DNA from: Anthoceros angustus
Taxonomy: Eukaryota; Streptophyta; Anthocerotopsida; Anthocerotales; Anthocerotaceae
DNA: 64,000 nt
Direction of reading: 5' to 3'
Assembly: GCA_010909165.1 (NCBI GenBank)
Contig: VJWM01000025.1
Coordinates: forward strand, 2,914,001 to 2,978,000
In this document: positions 1 through 11,160 of the stretch, in pieces
Layout of the letters: every line of letters starts with the position of its first letter
Numbering within the stretch: position 1 is the first letter of the stretch
Notes under the pieces: model-generated
What the model saw: only the letters and a program-made list of their open reading frames with translations
What the model was told of the DNA's origin: nothing
Databases searched by the model: none
Made by a program: the position numbers and the translations under genes

Positions 1-1327
1 TCACAGTGACCGTGCCGATCCCAACAAGCACCACCTACTTCGACACCCGCCACAAGACAGAACCCTGCAACAGCCAAAGGATCCATCATCTGCCCGCACC
101 TCAATCCACGCAAACACCACCGTGAGCCATCTACCCTTCCCCTACCAGCCTTCACTCACAACGTCAAAAACACCTGCCCACGTACCGTTCTACTGCTGTG
201 CACCTTCAGACGGCTAACAACCCATATCTTAGCCCTTAACTTCGTCAAGAGAGGAACGAATCACTGCCCCTAGACCCCAGATACACTCTACTCATCTCCA
301 TGCTGGATCGCAACTGGATCATTCTAACACATGCGCAACCCCTGCAAGTGTCTACCTCCAGCTTGCCTTACACCAGATCTGCACACCATCTCCTTCAATT
401 CGCAACTCCAGCCCTCCACCCACAACACGAGGCCACTCCGTAACCCAGCTTTCACCCATCAACCCTCCGCCACACTATCGTCGTCCCTGAGCCCGCACAT
501 GCGGAAGCTGCATCAATTCCCCTCCTCCCCCGCCTCCCTGGGTCACAAGATACCCGCCCAATTTCGAGCATTCCCGGATCTGAGGACCCCAACTCTCCCT
601 CACCCTGCCGTGCCAACCACCAGCCAGAAGCGGCAGCGAAATTTCCTCAACCGCCCACAAAGTCTCCAGCCACTTGGCCGATCCGCAGCAGACGACAAGC
701 GTAATTGAGGCGGCGCGGGGAGGGCCAGCCCAGCCCCAATTGCTCTTGGCTAAGTCAACCCCTGCAGTTGCTGCGTTCCAGGCGGTAGGTAGTGCGAGTG
801 TCTGGATGGAACTAGAACCGCGCCCACCTCTGCCCTCCACACTCGATAAGACTGCAGTGAAGGGCGTTGCAATTCTGGACCCCGTTAGTGCTGCCGCATT
901 TCGCGCCTCCCCATCAATCTGACACGGCATTCCTGCGCCCAGAGCCTGGCCCGTGCCTTCCCGCTGGCCGGCAAATTTGTCCCTATGATTTTGTGCTTTC
1001 GCCTTCTCCAAACTCGAGGAATTTTGGCTTTGGAGGCCTTCAAGCCCCGCATCATATTCACTTTAATTTGTGCAAAGCAGCACCTAAACCTAGGGCTTAA
1101 TGCGGCTTATTAGTTGCTCTATTGCTTTTTAGTATCGCACACTTCTCTATCAACACTTCAACCCCTTCAATTTGTCATTATCACTCTAAGGGGTTGCAAA
1201 TCCACTGTTTGGTATGAAGATATACCTTAGAACCTACTTGGAATGACTGGTCTTACAAGTAGACATTGAGAACACCTTAATATCATTTTCAGGGGCATCA
1301 TCTTCGAGGAGCTCAGAGGCTCTAGTA
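1..1327. other. 5' intergenic stretch, no supported gene
   Basis: The first 700 bases are rich in C and A with short CCA/CAC runs. Open frames exist on both strands, but their translations are low in complexity, lack family motifs and show no convincing splice signals. I see no supported gene here. It is probably decayed repeat DNA. Confidence 0.4.
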
Positions 1328-2170
1328 GTGTCTTGGCGAGCCTCATCTTGTTTGTTGGTTGTTTCTATAGCAGGTCCTCCAACCTCTATTAGCAGCACAA
1401 GAATTTCTCATCAAGATTTGCATGTCTCTTTTCTAAAGTCGGCCACGGGATCATGCGACCCTCTGGGTGGTACTCTTTCCGCCATTGCTCATTGCAACGC
1501 TGTATCCATTGTTGTCTCCTCAGCGCGCGATTGTGTCTTCCCTTCGATGGCTAACGACTCCCACATTCTTGGACCTAGTGAGAAAGTCAAGGAGGCCTTT
1601 GAGTTCTTCTCCTTTGAGCTCTCCTTGCTCGGTTTGAAGGTCAAGCTCTCCAAGTGCCATGTCTAGCCTCCATCAAGGGGCACTCCTATGTTGCAATTCC
1701 CCGCTGATAAGATTGCGTCGGCTTCGGATCTACGAATTTTGGGGGTCCCCTTTGGTAGTCTCGACTTCTCGGAAGCTTCCTTCATCAGGCTTTGGCAGAC
1801 GATGTTGAAGACCTTCCTTTGCTTGAGGATCGACATGTGGCTTTTGGCATTTTTTCCTCCTGTTTTGCTAAGCATCCAAGTTACCTCATCCGCACTCTGC
1901 CCCTCCTCCAACCTCCAGTGCTTCTAGTGCGGCTGTAGGGGTTTACCAAAATAATTATGGACACATCGGGCTTTTGAGTGCCTCTGGGGCCAAGAGGCTT
2001 TTGAGTGCCTTAGAGGTGACTTGGCACATTGGCAAGTATCGTTGCCAATAGATTTTGGGAGTATTAGTCTACTTTCGATGGTGTAGTCTTTCCACGCGAA
2101 GTTTTTAGGCAGCTAGGCTTAGTCTGTCCTGGCTTTGGCCTCCTCCAGTACAAGTCCTTTTTGGAGGTTT
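1328..2170 (+). pseudogene. Broken reverse transcriptase fragment (non-LTR-like plant retroelement)
   Basis: The translation carries the C-terminal half of a reverse transcriptase of a plant non-LTR-like type. It shows a DPLGG block near 1460, a degraded catalytic box reading MANDSHILG near 1550 (an Asp expected at the centre is Asn), LGLKVKLSKC near 1640 and LRILGVPFGS near 1730. The frame is broken by TAG at 1664-1666, where this family usually has Trp. It shifts near 1790, after which another frame continues with VAFGIFSSCF and PSYLIRTLP. A further stop interrupts a tail fragment (VVFPREVFRQLG) near 2080. It is clearly dead and has no 5' end. Assignment to the family rests on recognised motifs, not on a search. 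Confidence 0.7.
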
Positions 2171-3329
2171 TTCTATATGGAGTTAACATGCACATTCAGA
2201 ATCAACATAAAAATCAAGAAGCATCTTTTCACTATTATAGCATAGAAATAGCATTATCAAGACATTTGTACTCACCATTCACCACTTTTGCCTTGACCCT
2301 ACTAGAATTTATTAGGCTATATAAGTTTTATGTTAAGTGTGGGCCTTTCTATGTTTCACTTTGGGAGTCATGTTACTTTCCCTTGGGGTGGTCCCAAACC
2401 TCCAAAGTGTAACACCCAATGTTACTTATCTATACATACATATGTACCTTGTTATGTTGACCTTGGAGGTTCAAAGTCCGTATAGCTACATGGTTGCAGG
2501 TACATCGGACAGGTATGATGCCGACACCCTTGCATGTGGGGGCATTTATAGGCTCAATTCTATGGGGCCGTGCACTACGTGCGAGGCATTTATGGGATGC
2601 AGCCTATGGGCCCTCGGGCGCTAGACCATGTGTATGCCTGCCCATATGCGTACATGTATATGGCATGTCTGCCCATATGGGCACATGCACATGGCATTCC
2701 CAGCGCCTTCCCGTGTTGGTGGGACAATCATGCGGAATTAACCTTGCCCTCCTCTATCCACACTTGTTCACATCCTTGCGAAGCGGGCCATGTGCCCCGC
2801 GTGCATTGAGCCATGTGCATTTACCTGGTCGATCAAACAAAAGCCATGTTATGCATTGTGAAAATCCCACTGAATGTTTGGGAACAAGTAGAGGAAGTTT
2901 TCGACCTTTCAGCGAGGGCTAAGCTACCAAAGTAAGGCAATCAGAAGAAGGAATCAAAAGAAGTAAATCACAGTGTTCATGGCCGGATCCAGAACTGCGG
3001 TCGTACGAGATCCGAATATAATCATTAAGCCAATTCATGCCAACAAATGACAAGTTTACCAAGTATGCCTCTCAGGGAAGCAGGCAAGCGTATCAGCTTA
3101 TCTAGTTGGGAGAAGGTTTTTTTTAGGGCGAACTCACCGTGGATGGCATGAAGGCATGGATTATTAAGGCCAAGAAATTGAATATGATCTAAATTATCCT
3201 CTATTTAAGTTTGTATCGGAATTCATTTGCTGAAGTCGAACGAGAATACTCGCAGTACTCCATAGCGGTAGACATAGCAAAGATTCAACCAGTCTTTGAC
3301 CATATTGTAAGTAAGCAATTCTCTTTTTG
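2171..3329. other. Intergenic, no gene seen
   Basis: This stretch has no coding signal. Around 2610-2720 the words ATGGGC, CATATG and GCACATGG recur, giving short overlapping frames without motifs. I see no RNA gene or mobile-element ends. Confidence 0.4.
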
Positions 3330-3485
3330 ATGTGCGCACAATTCATTTGGGTTCGCACATAAGGGTGTGAATTAGTTTGTGCACCATTCCCTTTAGGTGC
3401 GCAAAGTAGTTTGCGCACTTGCAAAGTGTGCACCCTTGTTTGCAAACTCCTGCCTTCGTAAGTGCGCAAACGCGTACCCCTCTCT
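3330..3485. repeat. Cluster of GTGCGCA-like words
   Basis: Within about 150 bases, variants of GTGCGCA/TGCGCAC (also GTGTGCA, GTGCACC) recur at least eight times in both orientations, at irregular spacing. Nothing coding is evident. It may be a degenerate satellite or a binding-site cluster. I cannot decide which. Confidence 0.4.
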
Positions 3486-3911
3486 TCGCAGTAGCTAACC
3501 TCGTGAACACGATATGCATACAAACTCTGAAGTAGAGCTGAAGAATACAAATGAAATTTGATTTTAGATAGCTTCAAAGAGTATATTAATGCGACACGGA
3601 ACTGGAAGAGGGTCGAAGATTTACAAAAAAGTTAGCAGAAGACAACAATGATGCAAATCTCTTAGTGTTTCATGTCCCGAAAAGCAAGCAAAAAGTACGG
3701 TACTAAGCAATCATTGGAGACATTCGAGAAATGACAACCTATCTGGGGAAGAGGGAGTCCAAGTTATTGATCGTTAACTTGCCGAGAGGGAAGTTATCAG
3801 ACATATGAATAAGAAGATGACATTGGGAAGATCATGGAAGGATTCATGTTAGTCACGAAGATGTGTTTATACCATCGTCTGGCAAAAAGATAACTTGGTT
3901 GCGAATGAAGG

Positions 3912-3965
3912 GCTGTTTGAAAACTTTGAATACGTGATATCACGTATTCAAAGTTTTCAAACAGC
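3912..3965. repeat. Perfect 54-base palindrome without spacer
   Basis: Each base from 3912 to 3938 is complementary to its mirror between 3939 and 3965, so both strands read identically and the arms meet at TGAT/ATCA. The flanking bases (G at 3911, T at 3966) do not pair. Transcribed, it would form a 27-base-pair stem with essentially no loop. It could be a foldback or MITE remnant. No target-site duplication is obvious. Confidence 0.9.
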
Positions 3966-5142
3966 TAGTAGGCTATGGTGTCCACGGTACTGTGGAAGAT
4001 GTTTGGAAGTGCAGGGCATTATGCAACAACGCAGCCAATGAGATTGGAATTAGGCTCGCTTTCATCAAACACAGCGTTGTCGTTAAAAAACCGTTTCAAA
4101 GCACTTGCGCCTCTATCGACCTTCAGGAGTTGAGTCAAATACAAGGAATACACAAGAAATCCTCCCAAAGGACCTGGTGGAGCCTAGGCCCTAGCTTAGG
4201 GGCTCGAGAAAGAGAAGGGACGAAGGTTAGGGGGTTAAAGCGTTGAAGCTGCAACTGTGGATGCTTATTTTTGTTATATAATTCACTAGTATGATTAAAA
4301 AAAATCCCTAGCGTGCAGTTCGGCATGATAGTGGCCGCCAACACCTCTCCTGTCGGCACCTCTCCTGCTGGCACGCCTTGCCTCTTGGCAGCTTGCACGT
4401 CCTGCCCTCTTGGCAGCTTGCACATCCTTGCTGTCCATTTCATTTCTAACCCTAGGGAAGGAGGTTTTTCAACCTATCATTCCCCCATCAACACTTCCTA
4501 TGGCATTCTCATCTTCATAATCCACCAAGCCTTGATGAATGCCTCTTCCCTATAAGGAGAGAGGTGCTTCCACAATGGTTTTTTCAACATTGTTGTAACA
4601 CCAATGCTGTAAGTAGAACATATTAAAAAGCGTTGACAAAGGCGTGTTGTAATGGAATCCAGTGAAAAACAATACCTATCTTACAACGGGCGTTTTACAT
4701 TGTGGTTTGCAACAAATCGTTTTACAATGTACGATATTCCGGACGATTTCTTTACGTAGATAAGTTTCCCTTTCAGAGAAAATGTATCACATTACAGATA
4801 CGCCAGCAGGATGTTGGAGTGTGCAATACATATTCAGAAAACTAGGACGGCAGTTTGATCCGTACATCGGCCGAAGGTTGGACCAGTACATTCGGACGGA
4901 AAGCATCTCGGACGAGATTTAGGCAAATTTGAAAGAATGGTAAGAGAAAAATCTATTTTAGTCCACTTGGATGGAGTTTTCCTATCATGGGACAAACCCG
5001 TCCTGCTCAAGAAAAGTCCCAGCCGGCGCGGTATCCATGGCTGGCTGTGGCTGCCCTTAACAACATAAGAAGAATGGTTCTACCATCGCTCTACCCACAA
5101 ACGTGTTGCAAACGAATGAAAGAAATCAGGAGGCAGGCAGCC
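3966..5142. other. Intergenic, possible decayed LTR-like sequence
   Basis: There is no supported gene. At 4380-4431 a unit containing CTCTTGGCAGCTTGCAC is repeated in tandem. The 4310-4600 segment, with its CACCTCTCCTG words, resembles worn LTR-type sequence, but I could not find matching ends, so this remains a guess. Confidence 0.3.
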
Positions 5143-7040
5143 TTATACTGATTTGGGCCAGTCTCCACCGATGAAGTCCAATGACAAGAAGGGCGCCGCC
5201 TCCTTCTTAGTAAGGACTTTGGCCCAAGACGGCCATGTGGTGGAGTTGGAGCCAGGCCCTGAGCACTTGTATTCTCCGTAATACACAGTCCTGCACATGC
5301 ACAGTCGCAGAGCATCTTAAAATCAGAGGGAGCCTGGATTGCATATACCTGTAAGGGGGAGATGTGATGCATGAGGATAGCTGCTCAGTGCAGCAAATGG
5401 TGTAGGAAGGGTGTTTGGTACTCACTTCTCCCGTCCAGGGACTCCCCAGTTGTACCAGCCGCCGGGAGTGATGATGTCGTCAATGTAGCAGAAAGAGTAG
5501 ACAACCCTGGAATAGGGCCCCCAGGCTCGGCCCAGGTAGAGAATGCCGGAGCCGTCGATGAGGCAGTCGATGAAGGAGAAGCCTGTCTTCTCCTTCTTCG
5601 TCAGTCTCTTCTGGGCTGTGAGCGAGCCGAAGGTCTTGGCTATGGCGTGCAGGTGGCAGCTCTGTCACATTGGTCACTTCAGATTAGCGCAACTTGAAGC
5701 GAGCTTCTCCATCACGTCCCTGGACTTGGGTGAACTAAAGCATGCAGCATATGTTGAGACACGAAGCGAAGGCCTGGGCGTTGCAGTGGTACCTGGTAGA
5801 TAGACTGCCCGTCGCCAAAAATGAAGTCGATGGAGCCTTCGATGTAGCAATTCTTGAAGTAGTGCCGACCACGGTGATCGTACAGAGTGTCTTGAGCACC
5901 GTAGAATCCGCAAGCGGAGAAGTAGGCCTTGTCCCCTGAAACCCGCAGCGCCACGGCTTGCTTGCCGACAGCTCCAGGAGGTGGAGCTGGAGCTGTGTTC
6001 TGCCATGATCCGTCCACGTCAATGCCGTTTCCGCGAGTGAGCTCAACCACTGGACCAACAAGCGTAAGGAGCACCGATCCATGGCCACCAGCAACAAGCT
6101 GCTGTTGCTGCCGCTGCATACCTTGAAATTAATGCCCGTTGCGACGAAATGGTCAGAGTTGACGGCAACGCTGGCGCTTCCGTAGGTGCTCAGATTCTTC
6201 TTGTCCGCCCCGAGGGTGGAGGCGGTGTCGTTCCACTCGATGATGGTCAGGTGCCGGCCGTCGCCTTGGAACGTGATGTACGGTTTGTTGGAGGGAACAG
6301 TCACCTTCTCCCTGCAACAGCGCAATTGCAGTCTCAGGCAACCAAGCCTTCCCTCACAGTCGACATCGACATCGACATCGACAAAGCAGCAACAGCAAAA
6401 ATAATGCAGCAAAGTCTCCAATTCTGGCCAGCTCCTCACCTGTAAATGCCCTTCTTAATGCGGATCACAACCCGCTTCCGGTTATGCTCAGCCACGCTGT
6501 CCACCGCGTCCTGCACCTTCTGGAATTTCCCACTCCCATCCTTGGCCACCACTATGGTCTTGCTCTTGCTCTTCTTCGACTTCTGCACAGTCCGAACGAA
6601 CATTGTCAGTCTCGCTCACCTCCACCCTCCTCACACACAAGAGACAACTTCCCACAAATCCACCCAACGCTGGCCTACAGTCACATGATTCACAACAGAG
6701 GCATTAATCTTCACTGCCAACCCCGCACCTTGCTCTTCTTCTTCTTCTTCTCCTTGTCCTTGCTGCTCTTCTTCTTGTCCTTGCTGGAGGTTTTCGTCGG
6801 GCTCACGGAGAGGGAGACGGACTCTGGGTCCCCGCCCGCAGCATCCTCGTCCCCACCAACGTGCAGCTCGCTGCCGCTCTTCTGCTTGGCGTAGTACTCA
6901 TCCCCGACCGCTTTGATCCAGTTCTCGTACTCCTCCTTCTGGGTGGCGCTGGGGGCCTTGGGGAAGCCCCCCAGGGCCGCGCCCGAGACTGTGAGCAGGA
7001 AGCAGAGCAGCAGACACACAGGATTTCGGCTCGCCATCAT
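5143..7040 (-). CDS. Pectinesterase (pectin methylesterase), secreted
   Basis: This enzyme removes methyl esters from cell-wall homogalacturonan. Six exons fit in phase: 6729-7040, 6440-6582, 6122-6311, 5793-5999, 5426-5661 and 5143-5290, giving 411 residues. The start (tandem Met codons at 7040 and 7037) is followed by a signal peptide ([16 protein letters not shown]). Next come an acidic segment and an unusually Lys/Ser-rich linker (near residues 80-115). The catalytic family PF01095 begins at [12 protein letters not shown]. Family landmarks are all present: GIYREKV, the substrate Gln in [17 protein letters not shown] with the first catalytic Asp, DFIFG with the second, and [12 protein letters not shown] with the active-site Arg. 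There is no N-terminal inhibitor domain. In-frame ATG at 7055 is an alternative start. The class is certain, the exact isoform is not. Confidence 0.93.
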
Positions 7041-10013
7041 TCCTGCTCGCACCACCCCAGCTCCGCAATGTGGCTTAATTCCTCACCATCTTCGAACCGA
7101 GGAGTAGAATCCTTGAGGCAGCAGGGGAGCCCAAGACCGCATTCGCAGAGCCTGGGCCTGGCGGCTGTTGAGATTCATGCGCATGGGGAGACCAACTGAT
7201 GAGCTGCGTTGCAACGAGCAAGACAGGACCGGCAACTTGTAGCGGGGAGAGGCCGCTGCGGGGACGCCAGTTTCGCCTCTGGTGCAGGCGGCTGCAGAGC
7301 CATTATGGGTAAGGCGGGAACAGATATTTGGTTGCGCCAGCGGTTGAGGGATTTCGCCTCTTTGTCTGCCCCCATTGGCTTGACGCTTTCTTTTGTGTAT
7401 TTAAGACTCGCGCTTATCCAGCCGGTGGACGGGCGACTGCGGCCTGCCCCAATTCGCGCCGGCCTACACAGTTACTTTGCAGGCCGACTGGTCGCCACTG
7501 CAGGGCTGGACACCCACTGTATTCTACGCACTGGGAAAGTGTGTGTTAAAATAAGATAGAGATGCATGTCTTCCTTGGCTGAAGGCCGACAAGTGTGAAG
7601 CCAGGTGTGTGGTGGCTCCTACCATTCTTGCTTCGCATGCATGTCCTCCCTCCGGCAGATAAAATAGACCCAGTCTGTCTGCATTTGGAGCCAGATCTGA
7701 TGTGGCCGGCTCCGGATGCACTTGATGCAGTTGGTGATTCCATCGTGCGTTATAGCAGCTTGCTGCTTGATTGCTCCAACTGGAAGTTAGGATACACTTA
7801 CGTTATCACTCGTGCATGGATGATTGGAGGCCAAGTTATTAGGGAGATGAAAGGAGAAGGGTTCGTACCAGTTTACCACAAGGGTCGTGCTCTTCCCAAC
7901 ACCAGTGACCACAGTCGAGAACGTGGTGACCCCCAGCCTACTCGTGCCCCTCGCAACCTGGATTCCTGACAGAAAAGAGGGGTCCATGAGTGGCAGCTTC
8001 AAACGTTTTTGTTATAGAATATGCCACGCCACTGGCTCAGTCAGAGACAGTTAATACTGCGTGCTCAAATCATGTAAGCCCATTGGACATAACCCATCTC
8101 CGGCATTGACTCTCTGACATGCCAGCCCATCGCTGCTCTGTTTCCAGCAGCACGGCGCCGGTTCCGGTTGCCTGGACAGTGTGCAGAAGATACATAGGGG
8201 AAAAGTACCTGCAAGAGTATCCCTCAAGGTGTGTCAAGTCCAGGCTCCTCCATTCACACTCCAGGTTTTGGGCCTCTTGGAGCATCTGGGATTCTGGTGG
8301 AGGCCGAGAGTCGGGGGGGCATTTTGCGTTGTAGACTGGAATCCGTCGGGACGAACGTTCCTGGAAGGCAGCTTTGCATGTGTGCTCACATGCGTGTAAA
8401 CTTGGAGCACCTGTCCAGCAGGGTACCATGGGCCATGCCGAGAACGCAAGTCAGAAAAGAGCCAAAAGCATCTGCGCGAGGAGGTTAAATAAGTACAAGA
8501 TGCAGGCCCGCATGCGGGGGGCATGCTGAGATGATGCAAACAGACTTTGGCGCTGTAGCGTGGAACAGACACATGCTGTGTGTAACATGATGCTTGCGGT
8601 AGACGACAAAAACAGAGGATGAAGCATGTCACCTTTTAGTACAGCTTGACTATTGTGCTGGACTCGGAGGCGGCAGTGCAGGCCAACACATATCCCTTTC
8701 GTGAAGGCATGGTAAAGTGGACAGTGTCTGCAGTTAGCAGCAGGAGGCTTGAAGGAGCAGGAGAAACACTTAAGGCATTGACACAAAAGTAGCTCTTGGC
8801 TTTGGAGGGAGGAACCGGAGAGGGCACCTGGTCTCTGCGAGGATTGAAGGCGACGCAAAGGTGCTGTTTGCTGTCTGCACATAGAACAGAGCATCTTGGA
8901 ATGTCCAGCAGGGATATTGTATGCAGTGCACTTGTCGAGTCACAACACAACCAGGTGTGATGTGATACGAAAAGAATGGGCTAGACTCGTGCAATGTATA
9001 CCTAGCCCTTGTTTACTGCTTGCCAAGCAGCCAAGAAATTTGTAAACGAGAACTAGGAACATATTGCACTGAGTCTAGCCCAGTGCTTGCTCCATGACAT
9101 TGGACACGTGGACCACTTTTCCGTACAAATTCGCCAGGAGCATATGACAGGCAGCAGCAACTAATGACATGGGGCGTAACTTCACACAATCGTCTCGCAG
9201 CCTCACGAACCTCTACTCGAAGGTGCAAGAAGTATGTGAGAAGTGATCAGAAGGCAAACGCTAGCTAGCATTTTTAGGCTGTGCCACTCTCTGCACATCC
9301 CAAACCACAGGCACATCACATCAGGTAGGAGAAAAAGCACATCAGGCACACCAGGTAGGAGAGCAATCTCCTGCCATGGCACACATGACTTTCGAAGGCC
9401 TCAAGGACTTGTACACCAGAGAGCTCTCAACGGCACCTCAGATCCCATCGCCAACATTCCTCACAACCTCAAACGTGATGCGGGTTTTGCACTCCAGTGA
9501 CTGCGTCTTGAGCTACGTCCTCCGGCCTACTGGTTAGGCTCGCCCTAAAAATGCCGACCTCAGCCTAAGCCCCGGTGTCACTCCAAGCAATCGATCTATT
9601 TCCCCGACACTCGCGCTCGCTAAGTACATTGCAAGGCGAGAACGTGAAAGGAGGACCGCATCATAGGAGGGCATGCGCTGTTTTCGAAATCTGCGAGTCT
9701 ACGCAACTCAATGTGCCTGCAGGCTACGGATACTGTCGACCTACAGTAGTTCGAACTCAATCGGGACGCTTTGAGACTATATGGTGGGGCTTCCTGCTTT
9801 CAATAGTTCACAAGGCTTTACTGAATCAAATTCACTGTCCACAACTGTCCAAAGACGGCAGTGAAGCTGCACAGGCTCATCCAGCATGGAGACTGGGCGC
9901 TATGAGCCTTCACTGCGCTACAAATCGCAATCGGATATGTACACATGGAACAAGCACACCTGGGACTGTGACGACAACACAGCTGACGTGTGCTAATAAA
10001 TAAATCTTCTCAT
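7041..10013. other. Intergenic with unresolved coding traces
   Basis: Apart from the orphan exon listed separately, several stretches on the minus strand (8636-8890 and 8100-8300) have protein-like open frames next to plausible splice sites, but I could not chain them or recognise a family. The part nearest 10013 is probably 3' untranslated sequence of the carbonic anhydrase gene. Upstream of the pectinesterase start I see no clear promoter element on the minus strand. Confidence 0.35.
7802..7965 (-). CDS. Orphan exon of an unrecognised gene (possible)
   Basis: A pyrimidine-rich acceptor (CTTTTCTGTCAG) and a GTAAGT donor bound 164 bases with only one fully open frame. Its translation is protein-like: it starts IQVARGTSRLGVTTFS and ends NLASNHPCTSDN. 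Neither neighbour exon nor family could be found. It may belong to a multi-exon minus-strand gene spread over about 7.5-9.0 kb, or be a relic of one. No function is proposed. Confidence 0.3.
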
Positions 10014-11160
10014 CTACAAGGTCTGAACGGGGCCAACCTTACCATCCACAAAATCCCAGTGCTCATAGACGCCATCAACGATGTCGTAGTATGCGCCGAA
10101 GATTCTCAATCCACGTTCCTTGATGGCTTCGGTCACGAAGGGATAGGTCAGAAGATTTTTCAGCGAGTTGTTGACTGACTCCCTGGCAAGCAAATCATGT
10201 TTGTCCTGAAAGGAAGCGTCCTCGCCAAGGGCCTGGATGGTCTTGGTGTGCGCATCCTCGCTGATCTTGATCCATTTTTCCACAAATTCGAAACTGCAAA
10301 TTCGGGACCCGGGACGAAATGTCAGGTCTCAGCTGCAGGATAGTCAGTCCCTCCCTGTGGGAACGAATGAAGCGGCATGTGAGAGCTTCCTCACCTTTGC
10401 TTCTTTGCTCCATCCGAGTTGAGAAGATGGACTATACCCCCGCAGCTGTGGTGTCCAGTCACCACAATGTATTGTGCCTTGAGGACCTTGACAGCGTACT
10501 CCAAGCCAGAACCGATGCTCGGTGTCACATTCCCTTCCTGCATTATTTACAGTAGAAAGCACGGTCAGGACAACCATAATCCCCTTCCAACAAACTCACA
10601 TTCAAACAATCTTCACAACCCGGTTGACAGGGCAACTTCAAGGAAGCCACCTTCTCGGCGCTGTAGGGAGGCACCAGGTTGGCAACATTGCGAATAACAA
10701 TCGCCTCTCCTGGCTGAATTCCAATCAACACCTCAGGTGCAACCCGGGTATCCATACAGGTGATGATGATGAACTGCACAGCATCCATTTCAGTACCAAT
10801 CCATTCAGAACAACAAAGGTTCAATGGACTCTTCCCACCTGGCTTGTTAAATCTAAGCTCAAAAACGTCTTGCAGCTGGCAATTGGATAGTACTCACCCG
10901 TGGCCATTGCCCTGTCTTCAGAGGCTCGTACCTCGCGGGCTCTTTCCTACAGACAGTGAATCGGTCCACGCAAGCGAGACAGCAATTCTCAAGCCACAGC
11001 CTTCAAGGTTTGAAATCGAAATTAATTGAGCTTAAACTTACAGGAATTTCTCATTCCGGTACTGGTTGAAGGCAACTTTGAGCTTGGCGAAGGGGTCAGT
11101 GCCAGGGGGATCAGGAGCATGGACATTCTCCTTCTCCACAACAGCTGCGGTAGAGGCCAT
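10014..11160 (-). CDS. Beta-carbonic anhydrase
   Basis: This zinc enzyme interconverts CO2 and bicarbonate. Five exons join in phase: 11042-11160, 10898-10946, 10651-10773, 10395-10537 and 10014-10293, giving 237 residues. The beta-class zinc ligands are visible: CMDTR (Cys with its Asp/Arg dyad) and HHSCGG (His-x-x-Cys). Other landmarks are IGIQPGEAIVIRNVANLVPPY in two parts, SLKNLLTYPFV and GAYYDIVDG. At 237 residues it is shorter than the usual plant chloroplast forms, and the N-terminus (MASTAAVVEKENVH) is not an obvious transit peptide, so a cytosolic location is inferred. The third exon could instead end at a stronger GTGAGT about 50 bases further on, adding 17 residues. I chose the earlier donor because it keeps the VPPY-to-helix spacing typical of the family. 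Confidence 0.92.

Noticed and set aside
475-1011. 178-residue minus-strand open frame near the window start
   Set aside because: The translation is Gly/Arg-rich with no family motif or good start context. It looks like a chance frame in C-rich repeat DNA.
9300-9362. Short CACATCAGGTAGGAG / CACACCAGGTAGGAG pair as a possible CRISPR-like or regulatory array
   Set aside because: There are only two imperfect copies, which is too few for any array and has no context. This is plant nuclear DNA.
10538-10650. Longer form of carbonic anhydrase exon 3 using GTGAGT
   Set aside because: It is in frame, but it inserts 17 residues at a conserved position and would leave an intron of only about 55 bases, so the shorter exon is preferred.
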